From: Sphingomonas sp. Leaf230
Lineage (GTDB): Bacteria > Pseudomonadota > Alphaproteobacteria > Sphingomonadales > Sphingomonadaceae
Assembly: GCF_001421745.1 (NCBI RefSeq)
Contig: NZ_LMKW01000008.1
Location: 435,027 to 499,026 of the forward strand
Reading direction: 5' to 3'
DNA length: 64,000 nt
The notes beneath the pieces were generated by a model, which worked only from the letters and a program-made list of their open reading frames with translations, was not told the DNA's origin and did not search any database. Within the stretch, counting starts at the first letter, position 1. Each line of letters begins with the position of its first letter. The translations under genes and the position numbers were made by a program. Below, piece after piece: positions 44,511-53,204 of this stretch.

Positions 44511-47024
44511 ATGACCAACGATCCCCTCGCGCTCTACAATGCCAAGCGGAACTTCACCAAAACCGCCGAACCCGCCGGCACGCTGGCCCCCGGCAACGGC
44601 AACAGCTTCATGGTGCAGAAGCACGACGCCACCCGCCTCCACTGGGACTTCCGCCTCGAAATCGACGGCGTCCTCAAAAGCTGGGCGGTCACCCGCGGCC
44701 CCAGCCTCGACCCCAACGAAAAACGCCTCGCCGTCCGCACCGAGGACCACCCGCTCAGCTACGCCACCTTCGAAGGCACGATCCCCGCCGGCGAATATGG
44801 CGGCGGCACCGTGATGCTGTGGGACCGCGGCACGTGGTCGCCCATCAAGGGCAAGTCCGCAAAGGATCTCGACAAAGGCCACCTCCACTTCGTCCTCGAT
44901 GGCGAGCGGATGAAGGGCGAATGGCTGCTCATCCGCCTTAAGCCCCGCGCGAAGGAGAAACGCGAGAACTGGCTGCTGCGCAAGATCGACGATGCGGCAG
45001 CCGGCGGCACGGACACGCTGGTAGAAGAAGCGCTGACCAGCATCTCGACCGGCCGCACGATGATCGAGATCGAAGAAGGCAAATCCTCCCCGGCACGGGG
45101 AGGGGGACCAGCGAAGGTGGTGGAGGGGGCGGCCCGCAAGAGTACCGCCAGCCGTAAAGTTCTCGCGCGCGGCAAGCCCCCCTCCACCACCGCGAAAGCT
45201 AACGGCGGTCCCCCTCCCCGTGCCGGGGAGGAATTTCAGGACCTGCAACTTTGCACTCTCGTCGACGCCGTCCCCACCGGCTCCGCCTGGCTTCACGAGG
45301 TAAAATACGACGGCTACCGCGCGCTGATCTCCCTCGCCAACGGCAAGGCCAAGGTCTTCACCCGCACCGGCCTCGACTGGACCGACAAGTTCGCTGCGAT
45401 CGCCGACGCCGCCGCGAAACTCCCGGTAAAATCCGCGTTGATCGACGGCGAGATCGTCGCGTTCAAGGACGGCCACCCCGATTTCTCGACGCTGAAGGAC
45501 GCGATCTCCACCGGCGGCAACATGACGTTGTTCGCGTTCGACCTGCTCGCGCTCGACGGCGAAGACCTGACCGGCCTCTCCAACCTCGACCGCAAAGCGC
45601 GCCTGCAGCCCCTGATCCCCGAGGATGAAGACCGTCTCCGCTACTCCGACCACGTCATCGGCGCAGGCGAGCAGTTGTTCGAGACGATGTGCCGCGAAGG
45701 CCTCGAAGGCATCGTCTCGAAACGCGCCGACGCGCCGTATTCGGGCAAGCGGACCAAGGCATGGCTCAAGGTCAAATGCACGCACCGCCAGGAGTTCGTG
45801 ATTGTCGGCTGGCTGCCGTCCGACAAGAAACGCGGCTTCAGGTCGCTCTTGCTCGGCGTCCGCGAGGGCAAAGGGTTTCGCTATGCAGGCAAGGTCGGCA
45901 CCGGCTTCGACCAGGCGTTGATGGACGACATCCGCGACAAACTGGACGCGCTCGACCGCAAGATGCCGACGGTCGAGGCCCCCAAGGCAGCGGTCCGCGG
46001 CGCGAAATGGGTGACGCCGAAACTCGTCGCGGAGGTCGCCTTCGCCGAGATCACCCCCGACGGCGTGCTGCGCCATTCGAGCTTCATCGGTCTGCGCGAG
46101 GACAAGGCGGCAAAGGACGTCGTCGCCGAGACGCCCGCGCCTTTGCCCGATGCCGCCCCCGAGACGAGCATAAAGGTCAGCAGCCGGGACCGCGTGATCT
46201 TCGACAAGTCGGACGTCACCAAGGGCGATCTCGCCGACTATTACGTCGCAGTCTCGGGCATAATGCTCCCGGTAGCGGGCAATCGCCCGATTAGCCTCGT
46301 GCGCTGCCCCCAGGGTCGATCGCGCGCGTGCTTCTTCCAGAAACACGATGCCGGGAGCTTCGGCGACGCTGTCCACAAAGTGCCGATCCGCGAAAAGGAC
46401 GGCTCGACCGAGGACTATCTGTATGTCGACGATGCGGACGGGCTGGTCGCGTGCGTGCAGATGGGGACGATCGAGTTCCACGGCTGGGGATCGTCGAACG
46501 CCGCGCTGGAGAAGCCCGACCGCCTCGTGTTCGATCTCGATCCCGACGAGGGGCTCGATTTCGGCAACACCAAGAAGGCGGCGGAGCATCTGAAGAACCA
46601 GTTGGCCGAACTGGGGCTGGTCAGCTTCCCGATGCTGTCTGGGGGCAAGGGCGTGCACGTAGTGGTGCCGCTGACTCCGGAGGCGGAATGGCCGGCGGTG
46701 AAGGACTTCGCCGACCGCTTCGCGCGGGCGATGGCGGGGGCCGATCCCGAGCGCTTCGTCGCGACAATGGCCAAGGCGAAGCGGAAGGGGCGGATCTTTA
46801 TCGACTGGCTGCGCAACCAGCGCGGGGCGACCGCGGTGATGCCGTATTCGGCGCGGGCGAGAGCGGGCGCGCCGGTGGCTGCACCGGTGTCTTGGACCGA
46901 ATTGCGGGATATTGAGACGGCGGCATGCTGGGGAGTGAAGGATGGGACCGAGTTGATCGCCCGGGCCGGGTCACGGGCGTTGGCGGGATGGGGTGTAGCG
47001 GATCAGGTTCTGCCGGATTTGTGA
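44511..47024 (+). CDS. ligD: Multifunctional DNA ligase D (PE-LIG-POL)
   Basis: 837 residues with the Pseudomonas-type domain order. The 3'-phosphoesterase domain (about 20-150) has HDATRLHWDFRLE, RTEDHPLSYATFEGTIP and GEYGGGTVMLWD. The ATP-dependent ligase follows, with catalytic Lys265 in HEVKYDGYRA, LLALDGEDL and KGFRYAGKVGTGF. The primase-polymerase (about 550-830) has metal Asp in VFDLDPDEGLDFG, LSGGKGVHVVVPL and RIFIDWLRNQRG. Residues 191-242, between PE and ligase, are encoded by an in-frame F5 palindromic element and are not family sequence. With Ku it should rejoin blunt or resected breaks in stationary cells. A GTG two codons earlier (44505) is an alternative start. Confidence 0.96.
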   Translation: MTNDPLALYNAKRNFTKTAEPAGTLAPGNGNSFMVQKHDATRLHWDFRLEIDGVLKSWAVTRGPSLDPNEKRLAVRTEDHPLSYATFEGTIPAGEYGGGTVMLWDRGTWSPIKGKSAKDLDKGHLHFVLDGERMKGEWLLIRLKPRAKEKRENWLLRKIDDAAAGGTDTLVEEALTSISTGRTMIEIEEGKSSPARGGGPAKVVEGAARKSTASRKVLARGKPPSTTAKANGGPPPRAGEEFQDLQLCTLVDAVPTGSAWLHEVKYDGYRALISLANGKAKVFTRTGLDWTDKFAAIADAAAKLPVKSALIDGEIVAFKDGHPDFSTLKDAISTGGNMTLFAFDLLALDGEDLTGLSNLDRKARLQPLIPEDEDRLRYSDHVIGAGEQLFETMCREGLEGIVSKRADAPYSGKRTKAWLKVKCTHRQEFVIVGWLPSDKKRGFRSLLLGVREGKGFRYAGKVGTGFDQALMDDIRDKLDALDRKMPTVEAPKAAVRGAKWVTPKLVAEVAFAEITPDGVLRHSSFIGLREDKAAKDVVAETPAPLPDAAPETSIKVSSRDRVIFDKSDVTKGDLADYYVAVSGIMLPVAGNRPISLVRCPQGRSRACFFQKHDAGSFGDAVHKVPIREKDGSTEDYLYVDDADGLVACVQMGTIEFHGWGSSNAALEKPDRLVFDLDPDEGLDFGNTKKAAEHLKNQLAELGLVSFPMLSGGKGVHVVVPLTPEAEWPAVKDFADRFARAMAGADPERFVATMAKAKRKGRIFIDWLRNQRGATAVMPYSARARAGAPVAAPVSWTELRDIETAACWGVKDGTELIARAGSRALAGWGVADQVLPDL
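45081..45236. repeat. Dispersed palindromic element, family F5, copy 2, inserted in frame within ligD
   Basis: 156 bp (52 codons) starting and ending on codon boundaries of ligD. The left terminus matches the glgC-glgA copy for ~29 bp (core CCTCCCCGGCACGGGGAGG) and the right terminus is its complement with one extra A in GGAGGAATTT. Second-level arms GGTGGTGGAGGGGG and CCCCCCTCCACCACC are also kept. It translates as a Pro/Gly/Arg/Lys/Ala-rich linker (PARGGGPAK ... [11 protein letters not shown]). Confidence 0.93.
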
Positions 47025-47040
47025 GCCATTCCCCCTCCCC

Positions 47041-47065
47041 ACAACCACAACCACAACCATAACCA
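47041..47065. repeat. Short CCACAA hexamer run
   Basis: ACAACCACAACCACAACCAT followed by AACCACC: about four hexamer units, the last degenerate. It sits 16 bases after the ligD stop. Together with the two palindromic elements below it forms the 344-bp gap 47025-47368, in which I see no gene. Confidence 0.8.
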
Positions 47066-47170
47066 CCCCGGCAAAGGCCGGGGCCCAATTGGAAAGGTGG
47101 CGGTAACGGCGCGATGCCCGTCATTAGCGCCGTCCCCCAATTGGGCCCCGGCCTCCGCCGGGGTGGTGGT
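47063..47170. repeat. Palindromic element, family F8
   Basis: Left arm CCACCCCGGCAAAGGCCGGG then GCCCAATTGG; right arm CCAATTGGGCCCCGGCCTCC then GCCGGGGTGGTGG. Inner pair AACGGCGCGATG... / ...TAGCGCCGT is weaker. No second copy was noticed in the window. Confidence 0.8.
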
Positions 47171-47199
47171 TTGTGGAGGCGACAGCTCGCCCCCCTTAC

Positions 47200-47281
47200 T
47201 GTTCCCTCGCGAACGCGGGGGGCCAGGGTAACTGCACGCAGCGCTTGGAATTCCGGGACCCCGCGTTCGCGAGAGAACAGG
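47200..47281. repeat. Dispersed palindromic element, family F7, copy 2
   Basis: Arms TGTTCCCTCGCGAACGCGGG and CCCGCGTTCGCGAGAGAACA around about 40 bp. The layout matches 4300-4380 (each arm a palindrome centred on CGAACG/CGTTCG), with diverged sequence. Confidence 0.75.
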
Positions 47282-47368
47282 AGTAACGCGCGGCCCCCGC
47301 GACAATTTATGTTGCACCGCCGCGTCGAAAGGTGAAACACCGCCGCCTGTATTCGGGGGCATGAGGCA

Positions 47369-49867
47369 TTGAACACGGCGGACACGGCGACGCACACCGC
47401 GCCCCTTTTCGACGCGATGATCCATGCCGAGCGCTGGATCGCCGACTATTGCGCTCGCACCACTGGCGCCGACGTGCTGTGCCCCGCTGAAGACGGTAGC
47501 GCCGACCCCGCCTGGGCAGCGATGTTCGCCGAGCTGGCGATGGTCGCCTCGGACGACCTCGGCCACATTCGCGAACGCGTCCAGCGGCATGCGGTCGACA
47601 TCGGCACCGGCTTCCGGATCGCCGACGAGCCCGACGAGCGCCCCTGGCCCGTCTCACCCGTCCCGCTGCTGATCGAGGCCGGCGAATGGGCGGGGATCGA
47701 GCGCGGCGTGATCCAGCGCGCGACGTTGATGGAGACGGTGATCGCCGACCTCTACGGCGAGGGAAAGCTGGTCGCGGACGGCCACATCCCCGCCGCGCTC
47801 GTCACCGGCAGTCCGTTCTTCCTGCGACCGATGGTCGGGCTCGACCCGCCCGGCGGCCGCCATCTCGATTTCATCGCGATCGACCTCGGTCGCGGGCCGA
47901 CCGGCGAATGGCGCGTGCTCGCCGATCACCTCCGCGCGCCCGCCGGCGCCGGATACGCGCTGGAGAACCGCATCGCCGTCAGCCGCACGCTCGGCGGGTT
48001 GCAGGATCGGCTCAACGTGCAGCGCCACGCGCCGTTCTTTGCAGCCTTCCGCGCCGGGATCGCGGCGATGTGCAAGCGGACCGACCCGCGGATCGGGCTG
48101 CTCACGCCTGGTCGGTTCAACCCGAGCTACCCGGAGCAAGCGCATCTCGCGCGCTATCTCGGGCTGCTGCTAGTCGAGGGCGCCGATCTCGCCGCACTTG
48201 AGGACAAGGTGTATGTCCGCACGATCGGCGGGCTCAAGCGGATCGACGCGCTGTGGCGACGGCTCGACCCGCGGCTGCTCGATCCGCTGGCGTTCGACAC
48301 GCATTCGCAGATCGGCGTGCCCGGGCTGATCGACGCGTACGCCGCCGGCAACGTCGTGCTGTCGAACGCGCCGGGGTCCGCCGTGCTGGAAGCGCCGGCG
48401 TTCTCGGCGTTCCTGCCGCAGCTCGCGAAGTCGCTGCTCGGCGAAGATCTGCTGCTCCCCAACATCGCGACATGGTGGTGTGGGCAGGACGGCGCGCGGG
48501 CCCAGGTCGAGGCGAATTTCGATCGCCTGCTGATCGGTCCGGCATTCCATTCGCGGCCTCTCGGCATGACCGGCGGCCCGGTCACGGGTGCCGACATCGC
48601 TGGCGAAGACCGGACGCGCCTGCTCGCCGACATGGCAAATCGGCCGCAGGATTATGTCGGGCAGGAACTCGTCCAGCTCTCGACCATGCCGGTCGTGGTC
48701 GGCGATGCGCTCGTCCCCCGCCCCTTCACCCTGCGCGTCTTCGCGGCGCGTAACGGCGACGGCGAATGGACCGTCCTACCCGGCGGGTTCGCGCGGATCG
48801 GCGAGCATCCCGACGCGCGGGCGGCGGTGATGGGCGAAGGCATCTGGTCCGCGGACGTCTGCATCTACGGTGCCGAGCCGGTCGCGCCGGTATCGCTGCT
48901 GACCGCCGCGGACTCGCTTCAGGTGCGGCGCAATCCGGGGACGTTGCCGAGCCGGGTGGCGGACAATTTCTACTGGCTCGGGCGCTATCTTGAGCGGGGC
49001 GAGGCTCTGCTCGGCGCGATCCGGGTGATGCTGGGCAATTCGATCGACGTCGACGGCGGTGCTGTGCTGTCGCCAACCACGGTCGGCAAGCTGGTCGGAC
49101 TGATCGTCGGGGCGGGCAGCGCGCCGCATCCGCCATCGCTGCGTCGCGCCGACCTGACCGCGCTCGCCCGCACCGCGATGGAGGATGAGCGCGGGCAGTC
49201 GATCCTGACGCTCAACCGTCATGCGCGCGAGATCGGCGAAGGCTCGCGCGATCGACTGTCGGCTGACATGGTGCGGTTGCTCGAGGCGCCCTTCCCTACG
49301 CACCGCGGGATGCTGGAGCGAGCCGGGTCGCTGCAACGGCGCTATGCGGCGATCGCCGGGCTGTCGGCGGAGCATATGGGGCGGACGGCGGCATGGCGCT
49401 TTCATGATCTGGGGCGGCGGGTCGAGCGGGCGATGGCGATGGCGCGCGCGATCCGGTTGTTCGGGATGCCGGGCGCGTCGCCGGACGATCTGTCGGTGCT
49501 GCTCGACCTTGCCGACAGCCAGATCAGTTATCGGCAGCGCTATCCGACGGGGATCGCGCGCGTGCCGGTGATGGATCTGGTGGCGCTCGATCCGGGCAAT
49601 CCTCGGTCGTTGGCGTTTTCGGCGGAGCGGATCGCGGCACGGTTGGCGGAGCTGCCGGTGCTGAGCGACGACGAGATGGCGGAGCCGCAACAGGCTCAAG
49701 CGACCGGGCTGCAGGCGATCGTGATGACCGCGACCGCGGCGGAGCTCGATGCGGAGACGCTGGGGGATATCGAGCGGCGTCTCGGCGCGGTGTCGGATGC
49801 GCTGGCGCGGCGGTATTTCCTGCAGGGTGCGGAGCCGTTGCGGACTAGCGGGCTGACTTTGGCATGA
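47369..49867 (+). CDS. Fused circularly permuted ATP-grasp and alpha-E domain protein
   Basis: 832 residues. The N-terminal ~480 residues match the circularly permuted type 2 ATP-grasp family (DUF404/DUF407): LMETVIADLYGEGKLV, NPSYPEQAHLARYLGLLLVEGADL, KVYVRTIGGLKRIDALWRR, and the YVGQELVQLSTMPV block. Residues ~510-830 are an alpha-E (DUF403) helical domain starting SRVADNFYWLGRYLERGEALLGAIRVML and including WRFHDLGRRVERAMAMARAI. These two proteins are usually separate neighbours; here they are one chain. The gene precedes a transglutaminase-like gene, matching the predicted peptide ligation/modification module. TTG 47369 is used as start, but ATG 47417 is possible. Confidence 0.9.
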   Translation: MNTADTATHTAPLFDAMIHAERWIADYCARTTGADVLCPAEDGSADPAWAAMFAELAMVASDDLGHIRERVQRHAVDIGTGFRIADEPDERPWPVSPVPLLIEAGEWAGIERGVIQRATLMETVIADLYGEGKLVADGHIPAALVTGSPFFLRPMVGLDPPGGRHLDFIAIDLGRGPTGEWRVLADHLRAPAGAGYALENRIAVSRTLGGLQDRLNVQRHAPFFAAFRAGIAAMCKRTDPRIGLLTPGRFNPSYPEQAHLARYLGLLLVEGADLAALEDKVYVRTIGGLKRIDALWRRLDPRLLDPLAFDTHSQIGVPGLIDAYAAGNVVLSNAPGSAVLEAPAFSAFLPQLAKSLLGEDLLLPNIATWWCGQDGARAQVEANFDRLLIGPAFHSRPLGMTGGPVTGADIAGEDRTRLLADMANRPQDYVGQELVQLSTMPVVVGDALVPRPFTLRVFAARNGDGEWTVLPGGFARIGEHPDARAAVMGEGIWSADVCIYGAEPVAPVSLLTAADSLQVRRNPGTLPSRVADNFYWLGRYLERGEALLGAIRVMLGNSIDVDGGAVLSPTTVGKLVGLIVGAGSAPHPPSLRRADLTALARTAMEDERGQSILTLNRHAREIGEGSRDRLSADMVRLLEAPFPTHRGMLERAGSLQRRYAAIAGLSAEHMGRTAAWRFHDLGRRVERAMAMARAIRLFGMPGASPDDLSVLLDLADSQISYRQRYPTGIARVPVMDLVALDPGNPRSLAFSAERIAARLAELPVLSDDEMAEPQQAQATGLQAIVMTATAAELDAETLGDIERRLGAVSDALARRYFLQGAEPLRTSGLTLA

Positions 49868-49887
49868 GGGTGGCCGTGAGCAGCCTA

Positions 49888-49992
49888 CTCCCTCTCCCCT
49901 CCGGGGAGAGGGTCGGGGTGAGGGGCAGCCCAGCAGTGCTGCGCGTGGAACAGCCCCTCACCCCAGCCCTCTCCCCGGAGGGGAGAGGGAGC
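49888..49992. repeat. Dispersed palindromic element, family F2, copy 1
   Basis: Arms CTCCCTCTCCCCTCCGGGGA then GAGGGTCGGGGTGAGGGGC, and the complement GCCCCTCACCCC ... CTCTCCCCGGAGGGGAGAGG. Related copies are at 59064-59168 and 63955-64000 (cut by the window end). Confidence 0.87.
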
Positions 49993-50036
49993 AAGAAGAG
50001 GGCGTCCCTCTCAGCTACGGGCATCGGTTTGCGGTC

Positions 50037-50921
50037 ATGATCTATGACATTCGCCACGTCACGACGTTCGATTACGGCGCGAGCGTAAAGTTCGCGCGGT
50101 GCAATCTGCGGTTGAAGCCGATCGACTGGCCGGGGCAGCGGCTGGATTCCTATGCGCTGTCGGTGCATCCGGCCGGCCGTACCAGTCCAGCGCGCGCGGA
50201 GGCGGGGCTCGCCAACGTCACGCGGCTCGTGGTCGACAGCCCAGTCCGGCACCTGACGATCGAGAGCCGGTCGCGGATGACGGTGGACCGCCTCGTGCCC
50301 GTGCCCGATGCCAGCGATCCGACGCTGGGCGAGATCGCGGCGATGGCGCGGGCGAGCACCGATCTTTCCGCGGCGAGCCCTGCGAACTACATCTATCCTT
50401 CGCCGCTGATCCCGCTCGACCAGGCGATCGCCGACTATTGCGCGGTGGATCTCGATCCTTCGCGAGGAGCGCTGGAGGCCGGAATCGCGCTCGCGCGCCG
50501 GATCCAGGTTGAGTTCGAATTCGATGCGGACGCGACGCTGGTCGATACGCCGCCGCACGAGGCGTTCCTCCAGCGCAAGGGCGTGTGCCAGGATTTCGCG
50601 CAGATCATGATCACAGGCTTGCGCGCGGCAGGGCTGCCGGCGGCGTATGCGTCGGGGTATATCCGCACGATCCCGCCCGAGGGTCAGCCACGGCTGGTGG
50701 GGGCGGATGCGACGCATGCGTGGGTGCTTCTGTGGTGCGGGCCGGTGCGTGGCTGGGTCGGGGTCGATCCGACGAACGGAATCTGGATGGCGAGCGATCA
50801 TATCGTGATGGCGGTCGGCCGGGATTACGCCGAGATCGCGCCGGTCGACGGCGTGGTGCTCGGGTCGGGGGCGCAGAACATGGATGTTAGTGTGGATGTC
50901 GCGCCTTTGGAGTCCGCATAG
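50037..50921 (+). CDS. Transglutaminase-like cysteine protein, N-terminal beta domain type
   Basis: 294 residues, cytoplasmic (no signal peptide). The N-terminal domain is of the bacterial transglutaminase-like N type (MIYDIRHVTTFDYGASVKFARCNLRLKP). The core holds the catalytic triad: Cys in RKGVCQDFAQIMI (~183), His in GADATHAWVLLW (~226) and Asp in GVDPTNGIWM (~245). Such proteins are typical partners of circularly permuted ATP-grasp/alpha-E proteins and are predicted to be peptidases or amidotransferases acting on the ATP-grasp product. The ATG 50037 context is poor, and the gap to the preceding gene is an F2 palindrome. Confidence 0.92.
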   Translation: MIYDIRHVTTFDYGASVKFARCNLRLKPIDWPGQRLDSYALSVHPAGRTSPARAEAGLANVTRLVVDSPVRHLTIESRSRMTVDRLVPVPDASDPTLGEIAAMARASTDLSAASPANYIYPSPLIPLDQAIADYCAVDLDPSRGALEAGIALARRIQVEFEFDADATLVDTPPHEAFLQRKGVCQDFAQIMITGLRAAGLPAAYASGYIRTIPPEGQPRLVGADATHAWVLLWCGPVRGWVGVDPTNGIWMASDHIVMAVGRDYAEIAPVDGVVLGSGAQNMDVSVDVAPLESA

Positions 50922-50930
50922 GGGCGATGC

Positions 50931-51052
50931 GATCCTCCCCTGCAAGGGGAGGTGGCTGGCACTTGCCAGACGGAGGGGTGACGCCCTCTCGATGGCGGGT
51001 CACCCCTCCGTCAGCCCAAGCGGGCTGCCACCTCCCCTCATAGGGGAGGATG
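50931..51052. repeat. Dispersed palindromic element, family F6, copy 2
   Basis: Left arm GATCCTCCCCTGCAAGGGGA then GGTGGCTGGC; right arm GGGCTGCCACCTCCCCTCAT then AGGGGAGGATG; inner CAGACGGAGGGGTGA / TCACCCCTCCGTC. It sits between convergent genes, like copy 1 at 38087-38211. Confidence 0.87.
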
Positions 51053-51058
51053 AAGGCG

Positions 51059-51202
51059 TTACTTCTCGTCGTGCGGGTTAGAATACGAGCCGCCGCCGCT
51101 CTCGCCGTCCTTGTCCTTGGCCGGCGCGTCGTTCACGCCATCCTTCTCCTTCGCGCCGTCGTCGTTCTTCGGCACGCCTTGCATCGGTTGTTTGTCGGTC
51201 AT
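51059..51202 (-). CDS. Small acidic hydrophilic protein (47 aa)
   Basis: 47 residues, almost all polar: MTDKQPMQGVPKNDDGAKEK, then DGVNDAPAKDKDGESGGGSY and a final SNPHDEK. No membrane segment or signal; it looks intrinsically disordered. AGAGGA lies 6 bases before the ATG at 51202, which supports real translation. The role is unknown. It is divergent from the dnaJ-like gene. Confidence 0.6.
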   Translation of the reverse strand: MTDKQPMQGVPKNDDGAKEKDGVNDAPAKDKDGESGGGSYSNPHDEK

Positions 51203-51296
51203 GATCGTTCCTCTCGTGCAACCAAACACCCCGCGCGCAATTGCGTTGCGCGGGCGATCCCCCCACATAGACGCGCAAGGTATAATGGGGACGTAA

Positions 51297-52235
51297 GTGG
51301 CCGATCCGTACAAGACTCTGGGTGTAGCGCGCGACGCGACCGAAGCCGACATCAAGAAGGCGTACCGCAAGCTCGCGAAGGAGCTTCATCCCGATCGCAA
51401 CAAGGACAATCCGAAGGCGTCGGAGCGGTTCAGCACGGTCACCAACGCGTACGACCTGCTGAACGACAAGGACAAGCGCGCCCGGTTCGATCGCGGCGAG
51501 ATCGACGGCGACGGAAATCCCGCGTCGCCGTTCGGGTTCGGCGGCGGTGGCGGCGGACGACCGCAGCCCGGCGGCGGCTTCCGCAGCGAGGGCTATGAGA
51601 GCGGCGCCGGCGGGGCCGACATGAGCGACATCTTCGAAGGGCTGTTCGGCGGCGCGCAGCGTGGCGGCGGCGGCGGGTTCTCCGGCGGCTTCGGTCGGCG
51701 CCCGCAGCCCAAGGGCGAGAATGCCGCGTATCGCCTGCAGGTCCCGTTCGTCGAGGCGGCGACGCTGGAGCCGCAGCGCGTGACGCTCGCGGACGGCAAG
51801 ACGCTTGACCTCAAGCTCCCCGCTGGTGTCGAGACCGGCACGCAGATGAAGCTGGCCGGCAAGGGCGAGCAGGGTCCGGGCGGCGCAGGCGATGCGATCC
51901 TGACGATCGAGGTCCAGCCGCACAAGTTCTTCACGCGCGACGGCGACGACGTCCGCCTAGACCTTCCCATCACGCTCGCCGAAGCCGTGCTAGGTGGTTC
52001 GGTCAAGGCGCCGACGGTCGACAAGCCGGTGATGCTGACGATTCCCAAGGGTACGACGTCTGGCAAGACGCTGCGCCTGAAGGGCAAGGGTTTCCACAAG
52101 AAGGGCGGCACGCGGGGCGACCAGTTGGTCACCCTCATGATCGACATTCCCGCCAGCGATGCGGCACTGACAGCGTTCGTCGAAAGCTGGGATGGTCGCG
52201 AAGCGGGGAACCCGCGGGGGGCCATGGGCGTCTGA
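51297..52235 (+). CDS. DnaJ C-terminal domain co-chaperone (CbpA-type J protein)
   Basis: 312 residues. The J domain is at the N-terminus with the HPD motif in KLAKELHPDRNKDN; a Gly-rich linker (GFGGGGGGRPQPGGGF, GGAQRGGGGGFSGGFG) follows, then two beta substrate-binding domains (VPFVEAATLEPQRVTL to TLMIDIPASD). There is no CxxCxGxG zinc finger, so it is CbpA/DjlA-like rather than DnaJ proper. The GTG start 51297 follows GGGGA. A TATAAT box at 51281-51286 is only ten bases upstream, which would imply a very short leader if it is a true -10. Confidence 0.93.
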   Translation: MADPYKTLGVARDATEADIKKAYRKLAKELHPDRNKDNPKASERFSTVTNAYDLLNDKDKRARFDRGEIDGDGNPASPFGFGGGGGGRPQPGGGFRSEGYESGAGGADMSDIFEGLFGGAQRGGGGGFSGGFGRRPQPKGENAAYRLQVPFVEAATLEPQRVTLADGKTLDLKLPAGVETGTQMKLAGKGEQGPGGAGDAILTIEVQPHKFFTRDGDDVRLDLPITLAEAVLGGSVKAPTVDKPVMLTIPKGTTSGKTLRLKGKGFHKKGGTRGDQLVTLMIDIPASDAALTAFVESWDGREAGNPRGAMGV

Positions 52236-52242
52236 ACGCCTT

Positions 52243-53193
52243 GTGAATGACAATACCCTAACGCCCGAAGCGCGCGCGCACGATCATGGTGCGACGCGCG
52301 CCCGTCTCACTCGTGGCATGGCGAAGGTCAGGCCGGGCAGCTACGCGTTCGAAATCGTCAAGCGGGCCGCGGTGGGCGTGTTCAACGATGGCTTCATCCA
52401 CGCGGGGAACCTTGCGTATCTCGCACTGATGACGGTGTTCCCGTTCTTCATCGTGGCGGCGGCGATCCTGTCGATCTTCGGCCAGAGCGTCGAGACGGTG
52501 CGCGCGGTCGAGTCGTTCCTCAACGTCCTGCCGCCCAACGTCGGCGACCTGTTGCGCAAGCCGATCGCCGACGTGCTCGCCGCGCGGACCGGGTCGCTGT
52601 TGTGGCTTGGTGCACTCGTCGGGCTTTGGACGGTCGGCAGCTTCGTCGAGACGATCCGCGACATCTTCCACCGCGCCTACGGGATCAAGGCGACCGCACC
52701 GTTCTGGAAATCGCGCCTCGGCTCGTCCGCGGTAATCATCCTCTCGGTGGTGATCGCGCTGCTGTCGTTCCTCGTCCAGGGTATCCTGACTGCGGCCGAG
52801 CAGTTCATCTATCGCCTCGTCCCCTTCGCGCAGGACGCCGCCGGCTGGGTCGGGCTGTCGCGACTCATCCCCGGCCTGCTCATGTTCGGCGCGCTGTACC
52901 TGCTGTTCTACTCGGTCACCCCATCGCGCTATCGCTATTCGAAGTGCCGCAAATGGCCGGGCGCCCTGTTCACCACCGCCTGGTGGGTCAGCGCGACTGC
53001 GCTGCTGCCGGTGATCCTGTCGCGGCTCGGCGGTTACGACCTCACCTATGGCAGCCTGGCGGGCGTCGTCATCATGCTGTTATTTTTCTATGTCATCGGG
53101 CTCGGGCTTGTATTCGGCGCGCATCTCAACGCAGCACTGGCGGAACCACCCGAAACAACGCTAGAGCAGCCTGCTACGGATATGCAGGTATAG
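52243..53193 (+). CDS. YihY/BrkB family membrane protein
   Basis: 316 residues and six membrane segments. Family features are FNDGFIHAGNLAYLALMTVFPFFIVAAAIL, WLGALVGLWTVGSFVETIRDIFHRAYGI, SRYRYSKCRKWPGALFTTAWWVSATALLP, and VIMLLFFYVIGLGLVFGAHLNAAL. YihY/BrkB proteins (once miscalled RNase BN) are of uncertain function. It starts 7 bp after the dnaJ-like gene, so likely cotranscribed. GTG 52243 (VNDNTLTPEARAHDHG) is preferred; ATG 52318 is an alternative that would remove 25 residues. Confidence 0.9.
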   Translation: MNDNTLTPEARAHDHGATRARLTRGMAKVRPGSYAFEIVKRAAVGVFNDGFIHAGNLAYLALMTVFPFFIVAAAILSIFGQSVETVRAVESFLNVLPPNVGDLLRKPIADVLAARTGSLLWLGALVGLWTVGSFVETIRDIFHRAYGIKATAPFWKSRLGSSAVIILSVVIALLSFLVQGILTAAEQFIYRLVPFAQDAAGWVGLSRLIPGLLMFGALYLLFYSVTPSRYRYSKCRKWPGALFTTAWWVSATALLPVILSRLGGYDLTYGSLAGVVIMLLFFYVIGLGLVFGAHLNAALAEPPETTLEQPATDMQV

Positions 53194-53204
53194 GCGGGGA
53201 CGGC

